Shown here in pieces: positions 1-11,882 of a DNA stretch of 64,000 nucleotides. The stretch is taken from positions 102,676,095-102,740,094 of the forward strand of contig CM059971.1 in assembly GCA_030490835.1 (NCBI GenBank). The letters run 5' to 3'. A program made the translations under genes and the position numbers. How positions within the stretch are numbered: position 1 is the first letter of the stretch; each line of letters starts with the position of its first letter. The notes beneath the pieces are model-generated. The model had not been told where the DNA came from. It saw only the letters and a program-made list of their open reading frames with translations, and did not search any database. The stretch is from Annona cherimola. Taxonomy: Eukaryota; Streptophyta; Magnoliopsida; Magnoliales; Annonaceae.

Positions 1-1362
1 AAGGGCTACACAGGTTTTGCAAATAAAAATCAGACATGACTAAATTCATCGGGGTGCATTCAACCTAGATGAACCCGGCTACATTTCACCAATTTTATTT
101 TCAAATTTTTTTATACGACTGTTTATCTAGAAATGTATTTGACAATTGTCATAACATTTTTTAATAATTTTGTTTATAACTTAACCTTGATAAATGTGTA
201 TCAACCTTAAAAAAGACATTGATGTAAATTTTGAATTGCAATTAAAACTACTAAATTGCAAAATAATAGTATTTATTCTTGTAAGATATAAACAACATAA
301 ATTATATATTTTATTTCATTAATAAGTATCATTAATAAGTATCAACATATATGCAAGTAAGAAATAAAAATTTATCCATATAAACAAATTATAAAGTTAA
401 ACATTCATTAATATAAATCATATTCACATTAATAAATCGTAAAGTTAAACATATTTATCCAATAGAACAACATTTACATAAATAAATCATATAATTTATA
501 AAAATAATTTACATGTTGCAAGCTGGGACATGCTCAACCCACCCTGCCTCTTAGGAGTGAAACACGTGCAAAATCCTAATCCTCCCCACCCCACCCCGCC
601 GGGTCAAAATCTTTACCCAACTCTCTATAAAATCGAAACAACATGGCCGATCATGGGTCGACCTGACCCTATTTTCACCCCTACTTGGAAGATGGCAGTG
701 ATGGACAAAGATACAATAAATGCAGAGAAATACGTTATAGTTAGCAAATGTAAAGTACGATAAATGAACAACTGAGGATATGTTCCAAATCATATAAGAT
801 TCTGGAATTGAATCTATATCACCATTCCCAAGACAATTTCTTAATTCACAAACATGTTTTTTAATTTCTAATACAACTTAATTCATTCTCAATACAAATC
901 ATTTCATTCTGATCTCAAATACAGATTCAATCCAAAAATCGTATATGATTTGAAACGAGCCCTAAACTGATGGTTGTTTGCAAGGAGTATGGATTATTTC
1001 TGGTAATAAAGTCCTTACATCACTCAACAGAAAGGAGTGGATGCATTCAATTAGTTGACGGGGATTCCTGAATCTTTATCCCATGCAGATCGCAAACAAC
1101 CAGGATTAACAACAAAATTTTATTAAAATATATAGATTTGCATTATGCGTGGAGGAACCAAAAATAAGTTTGATTGTAGCCCACAAGACTTAAGTTCCAT
1201 AATTTTGACTGGACTTTATAAAATTATACTGCAAGCCATTCTTCAACCCAGAGTATAAGACCTTTGAATCATCAATCCAAGCTCAAGCTCAAGCATGCAC
1301 AGCTCGTGACAACCCCATACTGCTAAATTGGTCGAATATAAAGGGGCACTTGCAAATAATAC
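1..1362. other. AT-rich intergenic DNA
   Basis: I see no gene here. The stretch is AT-rich. A pyrimidine-rich, GC-richer patch at about 530-690 (CCCCACCCCACCCCGCC followed by GGGTCGACCTGACCC) looks like a decayed repeat. A similar GGGTCGGGTTGACTCG-type tract occurs near 39.5-40.1 kb, which suggests a dispersed family. The very start carries a CGGGGTGCATTCA motif like the ends of the fold-back family seen near 62-63 kb. Confidence 0.5.
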
Positions 1363-1365
1363 TTA

Positions 1366-1659
1366 CGGTATGTTTGACAATGAAGAAAAAAAATGTTAAT
1401 ATAAAATTTTTCAATTTAAAACTTTTCACTCTCCATAGGTATCCTATTTTTTAATCATTTCTTCACATCTTCCAAAACAACTATCATATTTTTTAATCAT
1501 TTTTACACAACTACCCACACAACTAACACATCTATTTTAACTTTAGCATTTTCACTCATCATCATTATTCTTATCATATCATATCATTTTCTGTCAATTT
1601 AACAACTTTTACCCTAAAAATTTTTCATCTAAAAGTTTTATCACTTCTCAAACACACCC
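1366..1659. mobile_element. Tourist-like MITE (PIF/Harbinger type), copy 1
   Basis: This is a non-coding element of about 294 bp. It is flanked on both sides by TTA (1363-1365 and 1660-1662), the target duplication typical of PIF/Harbinger elements. The ends pair as CGGTATGTTTG on the left and CAAACACACCC on the right, close to a GGGTGTGTTTG terminal inverted repeat. The interior (AAAACTTTTCACTCTCC, a TATTTTTTAAT tract, CACAACTACCCACACAACTAAC) recurs at 5.9, 30.2, 37.2 and 38.0 kb. The family is recognised from its ends and duplication only. Confidence 0.8.
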
Positions 1660-1662
1660 TTA

Positions 1663-2990
1663 ATATTTTAATTGTAACTATGAATATAGGTATACTTCCA
1701 ACATATACACTTGTAATCAGCAAAAACATTGCAACTACATCAAAATTTCTAGAATACATTTTACAAATTACAAAAACACAAATTGATTTCCAATGTTTTA
1801 TTCTGTGATTTCTAAGTTGTCAATCTTAGTAATTAGAGTAAGGGTTATGAATAATATCAACCTTTTTATTCAAAACAAAATTGTTAAATGGCAACCATTA
1901 ATAATATCTATCAATGCATTTTTTTTTAGCTCAAAAATAACTTACATTGGGTATATTCATTGTCAAAAGGTTTAAAAGTTTTTTTTAAAAGCATATAGTT
2001 TTCCAATGTAGGTGATCTTTGAAATCTAAGATAAATGAGAAATGGTCCTGTCACCCCAAGCACCTCAAGAAATCCATTTAAAATTTTTTTATTTTTTTTT
2101 TAATATACTTGTTTATCTAAGTATATTTAATATACAAACCAAGTTTCACCATTTTTTATTATACACATATTTTTTGAGGTTTTTAAAGATAATAGTATTT
2201 TAGCCATTTTCAACCACATCCAAAAATGATAAAACTTGATTTATCTGTAAAATACATCTATATTAACAAGTTTATGGAAAAAATCAAATGGTTTTAGCTT
2301 CTTAAAACAAACATGATTTATGTTTTGAATTATATCATCCCATGCAACTGGTTGAATATTGAAAAAAACTAAAGTTGCCTTATTTTTATAGATACATTTG
2401 ATATATGATTAAATGTCAATAGCATCTATATCATACGTAAATAATTTTGGCTCAAAGATCAATCTTAGTTAGGCCTAAGGCTACAAAAGTCCTAGCTCAT
2501 ACAAGATCGTTTACAACTCTACAGACATCAACGATAGATAAAACGTCAAACTATGATTGGAAGAATTAATAAGGTTGTGGAAGAATTAAACGTGTTCTCC
2601 ACACCGCATCACTAAAATAAATAATAAAGGAGTGTGAAAAGAAGAAAAAAGTAGAGCCTATCAGTTATCCTCTGGTCATAATTAGACATTGTAGAATTAA
2701 CAGTGCGACATTAATGAATACAACCACTGGCCCATAATCAAACTGAAAGAAAAACTATAATTCCATTACCACATGTTTACATGATTTGAAATGCAATAAA
2801 GCAGGCCCTAGACAGAATCAAATACTACTTGCTAAAGTCACAACAAAGAGAACCCATAGCGAATATTAAAATACCTGCTTAAGCCAATCATATCTAAAGA
2901 GAACAATTGCTAATCTAATGATTTCACATGAACAAACATGTAGGCCAATCAGATAAACTAAAGCTACACCCAATTCCAAGCCCAGGGCAA
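1663..2990. other. Intergenic DNA with a fold-back-like remnant
   Basis: I see no gene. Around 2095-2280 there is a pair of arms, TTATCTAAGTATATTTAATATACA and the complementary-looking AAATACATCTATATTAACAAG, around ATAAAACTTGATTTA. They resemble the fold-back repeats at 62.3 and 63.0 kb, so this is probably an old copy. The last few hundred bases are probably the 3' UTR of the RRM gene that follows on the minus strand. Confidence 0.4.
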
Positions 2991-3006
2991 CTTAGAGAAG
3001 TTGCTA

Positions 3007-3897
3007 TTAAGAGGCATAGGGAATTGGTTCCCTAGAATTGTACATTGGTCGGCTAGAATAAAACTCAGAGTAGCTAGAACTATAAATTCCTGAGTTTGAA
3101 TTAATCCCAGAACGGCCTGAATTATACATCCTGTGACCCGGATAAGCCTTACTACGGATACCATCAAAAGAGTAAGATACTGAATGTCTAGAATTAGACA
3201 CTGGTTGGCTCAAATGAGCATCAAAGCAGCCATGATTATCCAACGCTGACCGAGAAATACACTTATCGTAATCAAAGCTGTTGCCCTTGAGATGAAATCC
3301 ATACCCATTACCTACCAATCCAGGTGGTGAAGCTGTATATAAAAATAAATCACAAAGACAAGAATAAGTAACTAAGCAAGCACTCACTAATGGGAGGACA
3401 GGTCTTCAAGAAAAGAAAATATATATCACCTCGAGAGTAATAAGGAGAAACTGAATAAGGGTGTTCTGGAAACCTTGAAGAAGGTGATGCTGAATAAGCC
3501 GAAATCCTGCATGGTGTCAACAACTGATCTGGTTGTTGGGTAATTTCGCTGTTTTCAATTTTCTTGGGCTGTGACTTGGGTTTAGGAAGAGCATCTGAGG
3601 CAAGAGGCATCGCACTACCAGAGCTTTGAGGGGGCTTATATTGCCCAGAAATCTGTTTAGAAGTCCAAAAGTGATGGAAACAGTGAATGGTAAGTAGGCA
3701 ACTAGAGGTTATGTTCAATAACGTCCATAACCCTTGTTTTTTAAAAAGGAAGGAAAAAGTTAAAAAATTCAACTGATTAATGACATTAGTTTAAGCTACA
3801 TCACCTGATTCCTAGGATACCTAGAAGCCTGCTTATATACAAGTGTCTGTTTGTGTGTGTGGGTGGGTGAGTGGAAGAAGGAGAGGGGGAAGGAGGG

Positions 3898-3929
<32 letters not shown>

Positions 3930-4757
3930 GATAGATTAGCATATGAAGACGCACCGCAAATTTCAATGTTCTATTATAGAGGGTAACAAGGCCATTGAAA
4001 AGCCTCACAGCATAGTGTGCACTCTCTTCATTTTCATATTCTGCAAATGCAAAACCCTTTTGGCGGTTGGTTTCCTTATCGCAAGGTATATACAAGTCTA
4101 TTACACGTCCTGCTTGTATGAGTATCTCATACAGAACTCTATCATTCACCCTTTCATCCAAGTTACCTATGAGAAAATACATAGCCAATTAGAATCGAGT
4201 GTGGTAGAAGCATTGGTGGAGCCAATGTTGATTCCCACAACTAAACAAGAATGATAACCCAACCTAACAAGCAAAAGATAAAGAATAAAACAAGCATATT
4301 AGGTAAAACCACAGTGGCATCAGACGGCATCAGCCTGAGAAGAAAAGAAGTGAAACCAAACAGATACAACAGACTTATGACACTAAATCGTCATTACAAA
4401 ATGTTTGCATCCATGTAAATGATTTCAAACTTGTTGTATCGATACCATCGATACCAATTATTTTTAAAATGTTTTGCATCTCTATGCCAACATTGTTACT
4501 TTCCATCATATTTATATTATGAAATTAATTTTTAACAATAATTATGATGTGCATTTGCAAAATCAATAAAACAAAATTGATGTAAGGAATATTTGAAATT
4601 AATTTTATATAAAAATCAATTTTGAAAGTTCCCACCATTATGATGGAGACTAAAAGCATTGGCATAGATACAAACAATTCCAAAGTCGGTAGATTGGATG
4701 TAAATATTTTACTTTTGAGTCGGTATGCATACCCTAGAAGTAAATATGTGTATAGAT

Positions 4758-4795
<38 letters not shown>

Positions 4796-6430
4796 AGAGA
4801 GAAATAAACTGAAGGAAACAATAGTAGTTGAGTACTGTGGCTATTTGGAGCAATTTACGAGCAATGTCCTAAAATTCTGGGCAAGCCATTCAGTTGCTGT
4901 ACTTGAAAAGATCGAAACTCAAACAAAATCTCTACAATCAGCATATTCTAACTCATTAATTATTATCTGATCCCCCTGAAATTCAGAGAAGAGAAACGAG
5001 TAGGTGTTCAACTGCTTCCAGTAATAAAAACACACGTAGAAGTTTAAAGCCAAAAAACTAGCACAGCCTGAAAACTAGACTGTGAAGCAACTGTAAAAAC
5101 CTTCTAAACCAAATAATATAGGTAATTTTATCAAAATAATAATAATATAGGTAATGATCAATGCAAAGAAGACAAACACATAAGATTTCACTACAATAAT
5201 TGACAGAAAACTAAAAGGACCCAGAATATTCTTGGGAAATCTTGCGCTATTCAGAAAACACATTGAAACAATATCAATCAACAACAAAACAAAGGTGACT
5301 GCAGAATGTCCTAAAAAAATGTTTAAAACATCCAAGTGAAAACAAGTAAAAAAGAAGAGACTCAACAACCAAAATAGAAAAAAGAAAAAAAAAAAAAAAA
5401 AAGATGAAAATGTTATACTCATACGAAATCAATTACAGAGAGGATAAAAATTAAGGCATTCATCAAGAAAAAACTGGAGTAGACCCAAGCTGAGATCTAA
5501 GGTAAGAACGCAGATAGGCACCAACTAACATAGCAGCAATAGAAAAAGGAACGACAGCTACAAAAGAACATAGCTAAATTTCAAAAGTATAATAACAGTT
5601 GCAAAACGAAATTATAAAAAAAAAAAAAAAAACTATTCAATCCCGCATCTCAATCATTCTCGCATCATCAAACAAACTCTATAACACAAATATCCAGAGA
5701 ACGATAATTTCGACATCCATACACGGAATAGTCATGATTTACATCACCAAGAAGGGGGGGGGGAAAGAACTAATCCATGAAGACATCGTATTATGGAGAA
5801 TGAAGGGAAACATAAGAAAATGTCAAGTTAAAACTTTTCAATCTAAAATGTCAAGTTAAAACTACCATACTTTTCAATACAAAGAAAATGTCAAATTAAA
5901 ACTTTTCAATCTAAAACTTTTCACTCTCCGCAAATACTATATTTTTTAATTACTTTTTTACATTTTCCTATACAACTACCCTACTTTTCAATCATTTATA
6001 CACAACTACCCACACAACTAACCTATCTATTTTAACTTTATCTTCTTTAATCCTCATTATTACCCCTATCATATCACATCATTTGACAACTTTTATTCTC
6101 CAAAACTATTCATCAAAAGTTTTATCTATTCCCAAACACACCCTAGGTGGCGAATAACATCAGTACCTGAGAGTGTGTGTGTGTTTTGGGCAAAAAACTA
6201 TTAGTAACTGCAATTTCGAATTGCCAACCACGTCCATCGTCATGACAACCAAAAAGAAAGCAAAATAATCGAATAAAATGCATAAAAGCCCCTTAACCTC
6301 TCCAATCTAACGTTTGTACTCACCTATATAGGCTACATACAGTCACGGGCTGTTATTCAAAGAAATCAAACGGAAAAAAGAAAATTCAAAACTAACCTAT
6401 ATAAACCGTGCAATCTCGATTCCCCGTCAT
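3007..6430 (-). CDS. Small one-RRM RNA-binding protein, RBM7/SF3B4-like
   Basis: A predicted RNA-binding protein of 264 residues, likely nuclear, from the plant group related to RBM7 and the SF3b subunit SF3B4. Four coding exons fit in phase: 6397-6430, 3955-4166, 3430-3652 and 3007-3332. Exon 1 gives only MTGNRDCTVYI plus one base. Exon 2 completes GNLDERVNDRVLYE, so RNP2 (VYIGNL) is rebuilt exactly across the intron. RNP1 is KGFAFAEY near residue 55 and the RRM ends about residue 82. The rest is low-complexity, rich in Ser, Tyr, Pro and Arg, with repeated MYNSR-type motifs at the C-terminus (ending PYAS). The 2.2-kb first intron holds a TA microsatellite and a MITE. The RRM fold is certain. 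Which complex it serves (exosome adaptor or splicing) is inference. Confidence 0.88.
3846..3931. repeat. Compound microsatellite in an intron
   Basis: A run of TGTGTGTGTGGGTGGG followed by purine-rich sequence, then (TA)n and (GA)n, lies in the intron between exons 2 and 3 of the RRM gene, just downstream of its donor site at 3954. Confidence 0.85.
4758..4796. repeat. (TA)n microsatellite
   Basis: About 17 TA units in the first intron of the RRM gene. Non-coding. Confidence 0.9.
5815..6143. mobile_element. Tourist-like MITE, copy 2 (left end rearranged)
   Basis: It shares AAAACTTTTCACTCTCC, CACAACTACCCACACAACTAAC and the right end CAAACACACCC (6133-6143) with the copies at 1.4 and 37.2 kb. 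TAG follows the right end. The left part repeats AATGTCAAGTTAAAACTTTTCAATCTAAAA two to three times, so the left end has been internally duplicated or rearranged and its start is approximate. It lies in the first intron of the RRM gene. Confidence 0.7.
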
Positions 6431-6591
6431 GATTCCCGAGGATTAACGAAGAAGAAATAGAAATCGTCCTCACACGGAAAAATCCGCCCCGAGATGGAGC
6501 AACAGGCTCCTGCGAAAACCCTCGATTTACTACCTGAACGGCTGAACCTTTTGGATTGCCCTTCTCATTGACCCCCGGATCGCAACCATCC

Positions 6592-6604
6592 CTTTATAAA
6601 ATAG
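6592..6604 (-). promoter_or_regulatory. Probable TATA box of the RRM gene
   Basis: On the minus strand this reads CTATTTTATAAAG, about 165 bp upstream of the start codon at 6430, in the only GC-rich stretch between the gene and the element at 6734. A 12-codon upstream ORF (6530-6568, minus, start ATGAGAAGG) would lie near the predicted transcription start. Whether it is transcribed cannot be seen. Confidence 0.45.
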
Positions 6605-7049
6605 CCGCCGCGCGCCGACATAAAAGGGCATTCTCGTCATTACAGCACGACGAAGTTACTCTCCGGTCGTTTCGGATCCGGAGTCGCGTTGGTTAGCCAT
6701 CAGATTCCAAGGGTAAACAAGGACTCCCTTCGCGAGGGAAATTTACATTATAAATTCTCAAACTATGCATATTGACATTTTAGATTTCTAAGTTTTCATA
6801 TTAACATTTTTGCCAAGTTTTGACTTTTGCATATTGAACACACACCTCTCATGACGTCACAAAACTTCGTCAAACCGTACATGATGATAAAAATGTTCAT
6901 TATTCAAGTGCTATGGAGAGCAATGGGCTGAGTGCGATGACATTGGACTTAAGGCTTTCCACTTTTTGTATGCTCGATGAAATCGAACCTTCAAATTGGT
7001 TGTTCTAGAGATTAATCGTGTTCATCAACAGTAGCCCCTAAATGTTTAG

Positions 7050-7960
7050 TGGAAACTCCCTAATAAGCTGGTTGTCATTGATGCGAATGTAAGAAGAGGA
7101 GGCACAGTTGGAGTAAGTGGTCAGAAATTCGCCGAAAAACCTATTGTCGAGCATCAGCGGTCATCTCCCCTTGTTGCACATATCTAGCAACATGGTCCCC
7201 TTGAATAAGTTCTCATTAACATCAATGAAATTGAAATCTTCCAGGAGTCCGAGTAAGAGCGTGCTAGCTATCGAGCTCTAGCTACCAAAGCTTGTTGACT
7301 TCCTAATCTCTGGCAGTATTGGTCCTGTGAACTAGTTTTGTGATAGCTCCAAGTTCCCGAGATCCATGAGGTCTCTGATAGTCGTTGGATCTCCCCTTCA
7401 TGATCGTAATTGGACAAATAAAGCCATTGGAGCTTCTTAAAATTCAGCACTTCCATTAAGAAAAAACTTCTATTAAATGGGTTGGCATTCGTATAAAGAG
7501 AAAGCAAATTGATGAGGCTTTTATTGAATCAAACGGGAATGGGTTAGTGAATTGGTTGTTGGAGAGGTTCAAGTGTAGCAATTTAAAGAGCGAAGTTAGG
7601 TCAAGCACGAGGTCTATTAGATGATTGGCAGAGAAATCAATTTGGATGAGTTAAGTGCAAATGGAAAGATGATCAATGTTCTTGGCAAATGAATTGGATC
7701 CGAGCTTGAGCTTCTGGAGGGTGCAGAGGGAATCAAGGGACAATGGGTATGACAAATGTTACTTGGTGAGGTAGATTTCGGTGACGAAGTCATTGGCATT
7801 GCAAGCGATGTCAGTGAAGCTACAAAGGTTGAGATTAAGTTGACATGATTGGAGGGAGGAGGGATTGACAAGCAAAGATTTGAACTTGAATGAATGGAGT
7901 GAATTGAAAGTGATTGTTGCTCTTCATGGATTTCACAATAGCTTATCGTGATTGCCAAAG
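7050..7960 (-). pseudogene. Decayed LRR receptor-like kinase ectodomain (RLK7/HAIKU2-like)
   Basis: Frameshifted pieces on the minus strand read as an LRR ectodomain. The order is an N-terminal stretch from about 7960 down (with LCSFTDIACN- and VTEIYL-like text), LHLNLSNNQFTNPFPFDS near 7590, LLSLYTNANPFNRSF and LNFKKLQWLYLSN between 7507 and 7400, and NRFFGEFLTTYSNC near 7130. The spacing and wording (NPF..., KLQWLYLSN, NRFFGE..TYSNC) match the RLK7/IKU2 branch of class XI LRR kinases as I know it. Several frameshifts and stops separate the pieces. No transmembrane or kinase part follows, so this is a truncated, non-functional copy lying inside an inverted-repeat block. Confidence 0.72.
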
Positions 7961-8140
7961 TAGAGGGTTTTGTGCCACATTTCCATTCAATAGGTTAGAT
8001 ATGTCGATGGATGGCCTAGATAACCGAATCCGAAAAAAAAGGTTGTCGACTATCGAGATTTTTTTCAATCGTTTGTCATTCAAAACTTGAAAAGGCTGCA
8101 CCACATCGCACTATGTGTGCTACATGTTGCTTTCCATTTA

Positions 8141-8494
8141 GGGCGTGTTTGGCAACGCCGAAAACTCGAGTGACTATTTTTAAATAGTCAAAACCCGTTG
8201 CATCAGGAACAAATGACGCGTCCCCTTCATCTCAGACGCAATATTATGCCCAGAGCTTTAAATGCTCCCGCAACGGTTCATGCTTTTGACCGCCGAGCTG
8301 ATGGACCGAAAATCTCATGGTATATGCGCACATATGCTGCGTCTTTCTCCCTCATTGTCGTTCCCAAGGACGGCCTGTTGCTGTAATAGTTTGGGCGGAC
8401 AGCCCGAAACGACAAGTTTTTGCATACAATCCCTGACATGAAAACTTTTCAAAAAAAAAAAAAACACGAGTTTTGGGCGTTGCCAAACAAACCC
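8141..8494. mobile_element. Tourist/PIF-Harbinger MITE of a second family
   Basis: A 354-bp element flanked by TTA on both sides (8138-8140 and 8495-8497). Its ends are long near-perfect inverted repeats: GGGCGTGTTTGGCAACGCC followed by AAAACTCG on the left, and the complement of GGGTTTGTTTGGCAACGCC followed by AAAACTCG on the right. It has no coding capacity. The interior is GC-richer than the TTA-flanked family at 1.4 kb and unlike it. It is nested within the inverted-repeat block, so it is younger than that block. Confidence 0.85.
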
Positions 8495-8739
8495 TTAACC
8501 TTATTGACTTTTAAAGAAACAATCGCTACTTCACTATGCACAATATCACAATATTATACATGTATTTGAGTTTTTTTAAATATAATTTATAAAATTATGA
8601 TTCACTATTAGGGGTAAATGTTTAACATGAGAATATTAAAATTTATCAAGATTTAAAATATTAATGCACAAACTTCGGAATTCAAAATGACAATATACAT
8701 AGTTATAAAGTTTATATTGCAAATTTCCCTCAACTCCAC

Positions 8740-9290
8740 GCATCTGCGAGCAAAACGCATCTGCGCCGCTAAAGAGAATCAGAGCCTTCCAACGGCTGAA
8801 CAATTTTCACGGCGTGGATCCCGAGAAAGTGATCAGAAACAGTGGGCCCCTTGATGAACTCAGGTAGCCGCCACCCGTCAGCGGCTGCGATCTACGATTC
8901 TTTTGAGGGGGAACACGTGCGAAGCAATCGCGCAGGAGTACGGAAATTTAGTCAGCCCCGGAAATCGGAATTGCAGGGTTTTTCCTCAGATACCCTCATC
9001 GGTCACGCCCTCTGCCTTTTTCTGCTGCTCTGCAGAGATTACCCTCAACCGGGCCTTCCTTCTCGCTCTTCCGTCGGAAAAAACAGGATTTCTGTCTGCG
9101 TGTATGGATTCCATGTCCGGATCATGTCATCCGTCTATCTTCTCCAGCCAAACCTCTGTCTCATTGTTTCGCCTCTGCTGGCCGTCGGATTTGTCGTCTC
9201 AGTCAACGCCCTGGTTTCGAGAGCTTAGGATTAGATTTTCCGGATGATGAGTACTTTCCTTCTCGTCAACTGGTATTTTTCTATCTTTTC
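8740..9290 (+). promoter_or_regulatory. Probable promoter and first exon region of the Smr-domain gene
   Basis: This GC-rich island stands out from the AT-rich flanks. It is open in several frames and ends at CGTCAACTG followed by GTATTTTTC, a usable donor at about 9271. It is the best candidate for the first (possibly untranslated) exon of the gene whose coding exons begin at 11,883. I found no family-recognisable peptide in it, so this is inference from composition and position. Confidence 0.35.
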
Positions 9291-9889
9291 CTAATCTTTG
9301 TTTTTCTCTTCTGAGTGGGGGGAAGATTATTTTAAAAAAGAAAATTTTTTTTTACTAGTATCTCATTTTTCAAATTCGACCCTTTAAAACCCCGAAGTGG
9401 ACTGCAATCTTCAGATTTCACGCTGTCAATTGGAGCTTGGATTCATGATCTGTTGAATTTGAAATCATGTATTTAAAATTAGCTATGTATGTGAAGATGA
9501 AGCCGTTTGTTTCGATGCAAACCGGATTTCAGGATATATGAAATTGAAGGTGTCATTACAGCTGAGCTGGTGGAAAATCTGGATGGGCATACTGTGACTG
9601 AAGCTGAAGTAGAAGTAAAACCAAAGGGGACAATGAATTTTATATGGAAAAGGAGTTGGTGGCTTAGAAGGCTTTTTGAAAAGCTACGAGGAGAGGTGAT
9701 TCTACTAATTGAAGAAAATGAGTACAACAGTGTCTTTAGCTGATACTCGAAGAAGAGATTGTAGGGATTGTCCTTGCTGAGCGGAAAGGAAAATGTAGAA
9801 CCACGCCCACACATTGCTTGGACAGATGTGATCTTCCTGATTGCAAGGCTTGATAAAGATCTCACTGCAGGAGCTAATGCAATCATGGA

Positions 9890-11290
9890 TTAGTCACTTT
9901 TGCCAATAAATTGAGAGTTTATTACAACGATTTGTTGGCGTAACTCACCTTCTGCAAACGACTGTATCATGAGAGAGGATGAGTTTGACAAGTTGGGCAG
10001 TACAGACTAAGCAAGGTAATACCACATTATCTCATATGTGGAGGAGATGACCGACATAACTTTTTTTCTTGAGCACGTTAGAGGAAGGCAGATGAGCACG
10101 TGTTAAAAAGATTATGAGTCAATGTGGTTTTGGTATAAACTTTTTGACTTTGAGTATCACAACCTTGCCTCAATGACAAAGTAGATGCCTATTGAGGGAT
10201 CGAGAAAAGGTAAGAGGCCTCGGCCTCGGTAAAGACTTATTTTATGCAACATTTGTCCCCTATAGATTCAATTATTATGAATAATTGATGAAGGGAGCTT
10301 GAATCTGCACAATAGTCAAGTGGCAGTGTCCTTTCAATCAGTGCATCCCGTGATTGGCTCGTGGTTTGAGGCGCTTTAATGTGAGAGGCAGTAACTGTAA
10401 CAATAGTTGCCTGTAACCTTTCAGACAACTTAGTTTATTGACGTGGCTCGCCCTCTGCTAACAACTGTGTTAGGAGAGCAGTTGAGCCTGAGGAGTTGGG
10501 CAATGCAAAGTCAGCAAGGCAATAACATGTGGCCTTATGCACGGAGAAGGAGGCAACTCACGTGGCCTCTTTCTCAGGCATGCAAGAGAAAAGTGATTGG
10601 ACAAAAGGGCTGGCTAATGTGGTTATGACCTTAACTTTCTGACTTTAAGCGTTGTGGTCTTTACTTCATGGTAAGGCAAAGGCCTGTTAAGGTTTCAGGA
10701 TAGGTAGAGGTCTTGCCCTCAGCTGGGACAACCTTGCCAAAACTGTTTTCCGCATCAAAAGAAAAAAAAAAAATCATCTTGAATTTAATAAGTGGAATTC
10801 TGAATGTAAGTAACTTCAAGCATTGAAGCAGTCCATGATTCAAGTGATTCCAAATTTAAGATTCTTGCTTTTTATGTAATGGTTTCCTAATCCTACAATT
10901 CATTTTTTATTTTAAGTTTGGGATTCTATGTTTGCTTGAGTATGAGAAAGACTTCATATAGTTTTATTTCTAAGTATCTCTTTTTGGCTTTCTTTGGATG
11001 AAGATTTCCTGTTTTATGTCAAGGCCTGTTGGTTATATTGTTGCTGTGCAGCCTGGGCAAGTTCATCAAACTGCATTCATTATTTAATTAATGCGAATGG
11101 TAAACAGTTAATATATTTTGTAAAACTCATTGTGCAGCAGACTGGTAGCTAGCATCCTCCTAGTTGTAATTCAGCTTTCCTCTGTAGGTGGCTCTGTTAA
11201 TGTGCTGACCCAATTATTATTCAAAGTCAGGGTCATAACCACATTAGTGAGCCAATGGCAGACAAGTGCTTGTCACTGGTTTCCTAAACA
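9890..11290. repeat. Diverged repeat: two direct copies and one inverted partial copy
   Basis: The segment 9935-10215 (GTAACTCACCTTCTGCAAACGACTG ... AGTTGGGCAGTACAGACTAAGCAAGGTAATA) is matched at roughly 70% by 10440-10700 (GTGGCTCGCCCTCTGCTAACAACTG ... AGTTGGGCAATGCAAAGTCAGCAAGGCAATA). An inverted partial copy at 11,128-11,290 shares CTAATGTGGTTATGACC with the second copy. No long open frame links them. They lie between the putative first exon and the first coding exon of the Smr gene. The element class is not identified. Confidence 0.6.
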
Positions 11291-11882
11291 GTTTGAATGT
11301 TGGAATGATCAAACTTCAGCTGTTCAAGTTTCTGAGTTTGTTCTTTAGTTTTGGCCATTGACAGCCCTACACGGAAGAATAATTTTGAATATAATAAAAA
11401 TTTCAATGGATGGAAGGAAATGAAAACATAGTCATTTGTTTTCTTGTAGACTTTGTCTTCAGAGATGCCCCTGAATATTTGATTTGCAGATGGTCTTTAT
11501 GAACTCTAATTAATGCATAAGATTCGGTCCTTAAAGTTGAACTCAGAGATGATGTGGATGAGGTTGCTGTTCATGATTTGTTTTGTTTGTGGAGTAACAC
11601 AAATATTGCATCCAAATAATCTGCTTGGGGTGGGCGGGTCAATGTGCATGGATGGATGCCCTTTTCAACTGTACAATATTGAAAAGGACCCCTCTCTCCT
11701 TAGTTTTGCTGATAAAACTGCATTGCGCTTTGGTGAACCAGTTCTTTTGAAGAGGAAACTGCAAGACACTTGTGACAGAAGTCAGGGCGCTCACCGTGGT
11801 GTCTGGATAATACAAGAGACAGCTTGTATTCTTTTCACTAGTTTTGAACAATGCATAATGCTCATCTGGGACTCTCCCCAAG

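Larger units (their letters stand above)
6734..8731. mobile_element. Inverted-repeat-bounded block carrying an LRR-RLK pseudogene
   Basis: The left edge (from 6734, GAGGGAAATTTACATTATAAA) matches the reverse complement of the right edge (to 8731, GAGGGAAATTTGCAATATAAA). Similarity continues for roughly 90 bases through ACTATGCATATTGACATTTT / ACTATGTATATTGTCATTTT at about 75% identity by eye. Everything between, including the LRR receptor kinase remnant and a younger MITE, lies within these arms. The layout is that of a Pack-type DNA transposon that captured a gene piece. I found no convincing target duplication, so the superfamily (Mutator-like is possible) is not assigned. Confidence 0.5.

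Noticed and set aside
9479..9886. Open frames on both strands near 9.5-9.9 kb (AELVENLDGHTVTEAEVEVK...)
   Set aside because: It has balanced composition, but no recognised family, no clear splice sites and a stop after 77 codons. Possibly an old gene fragment, not reported as a gene.
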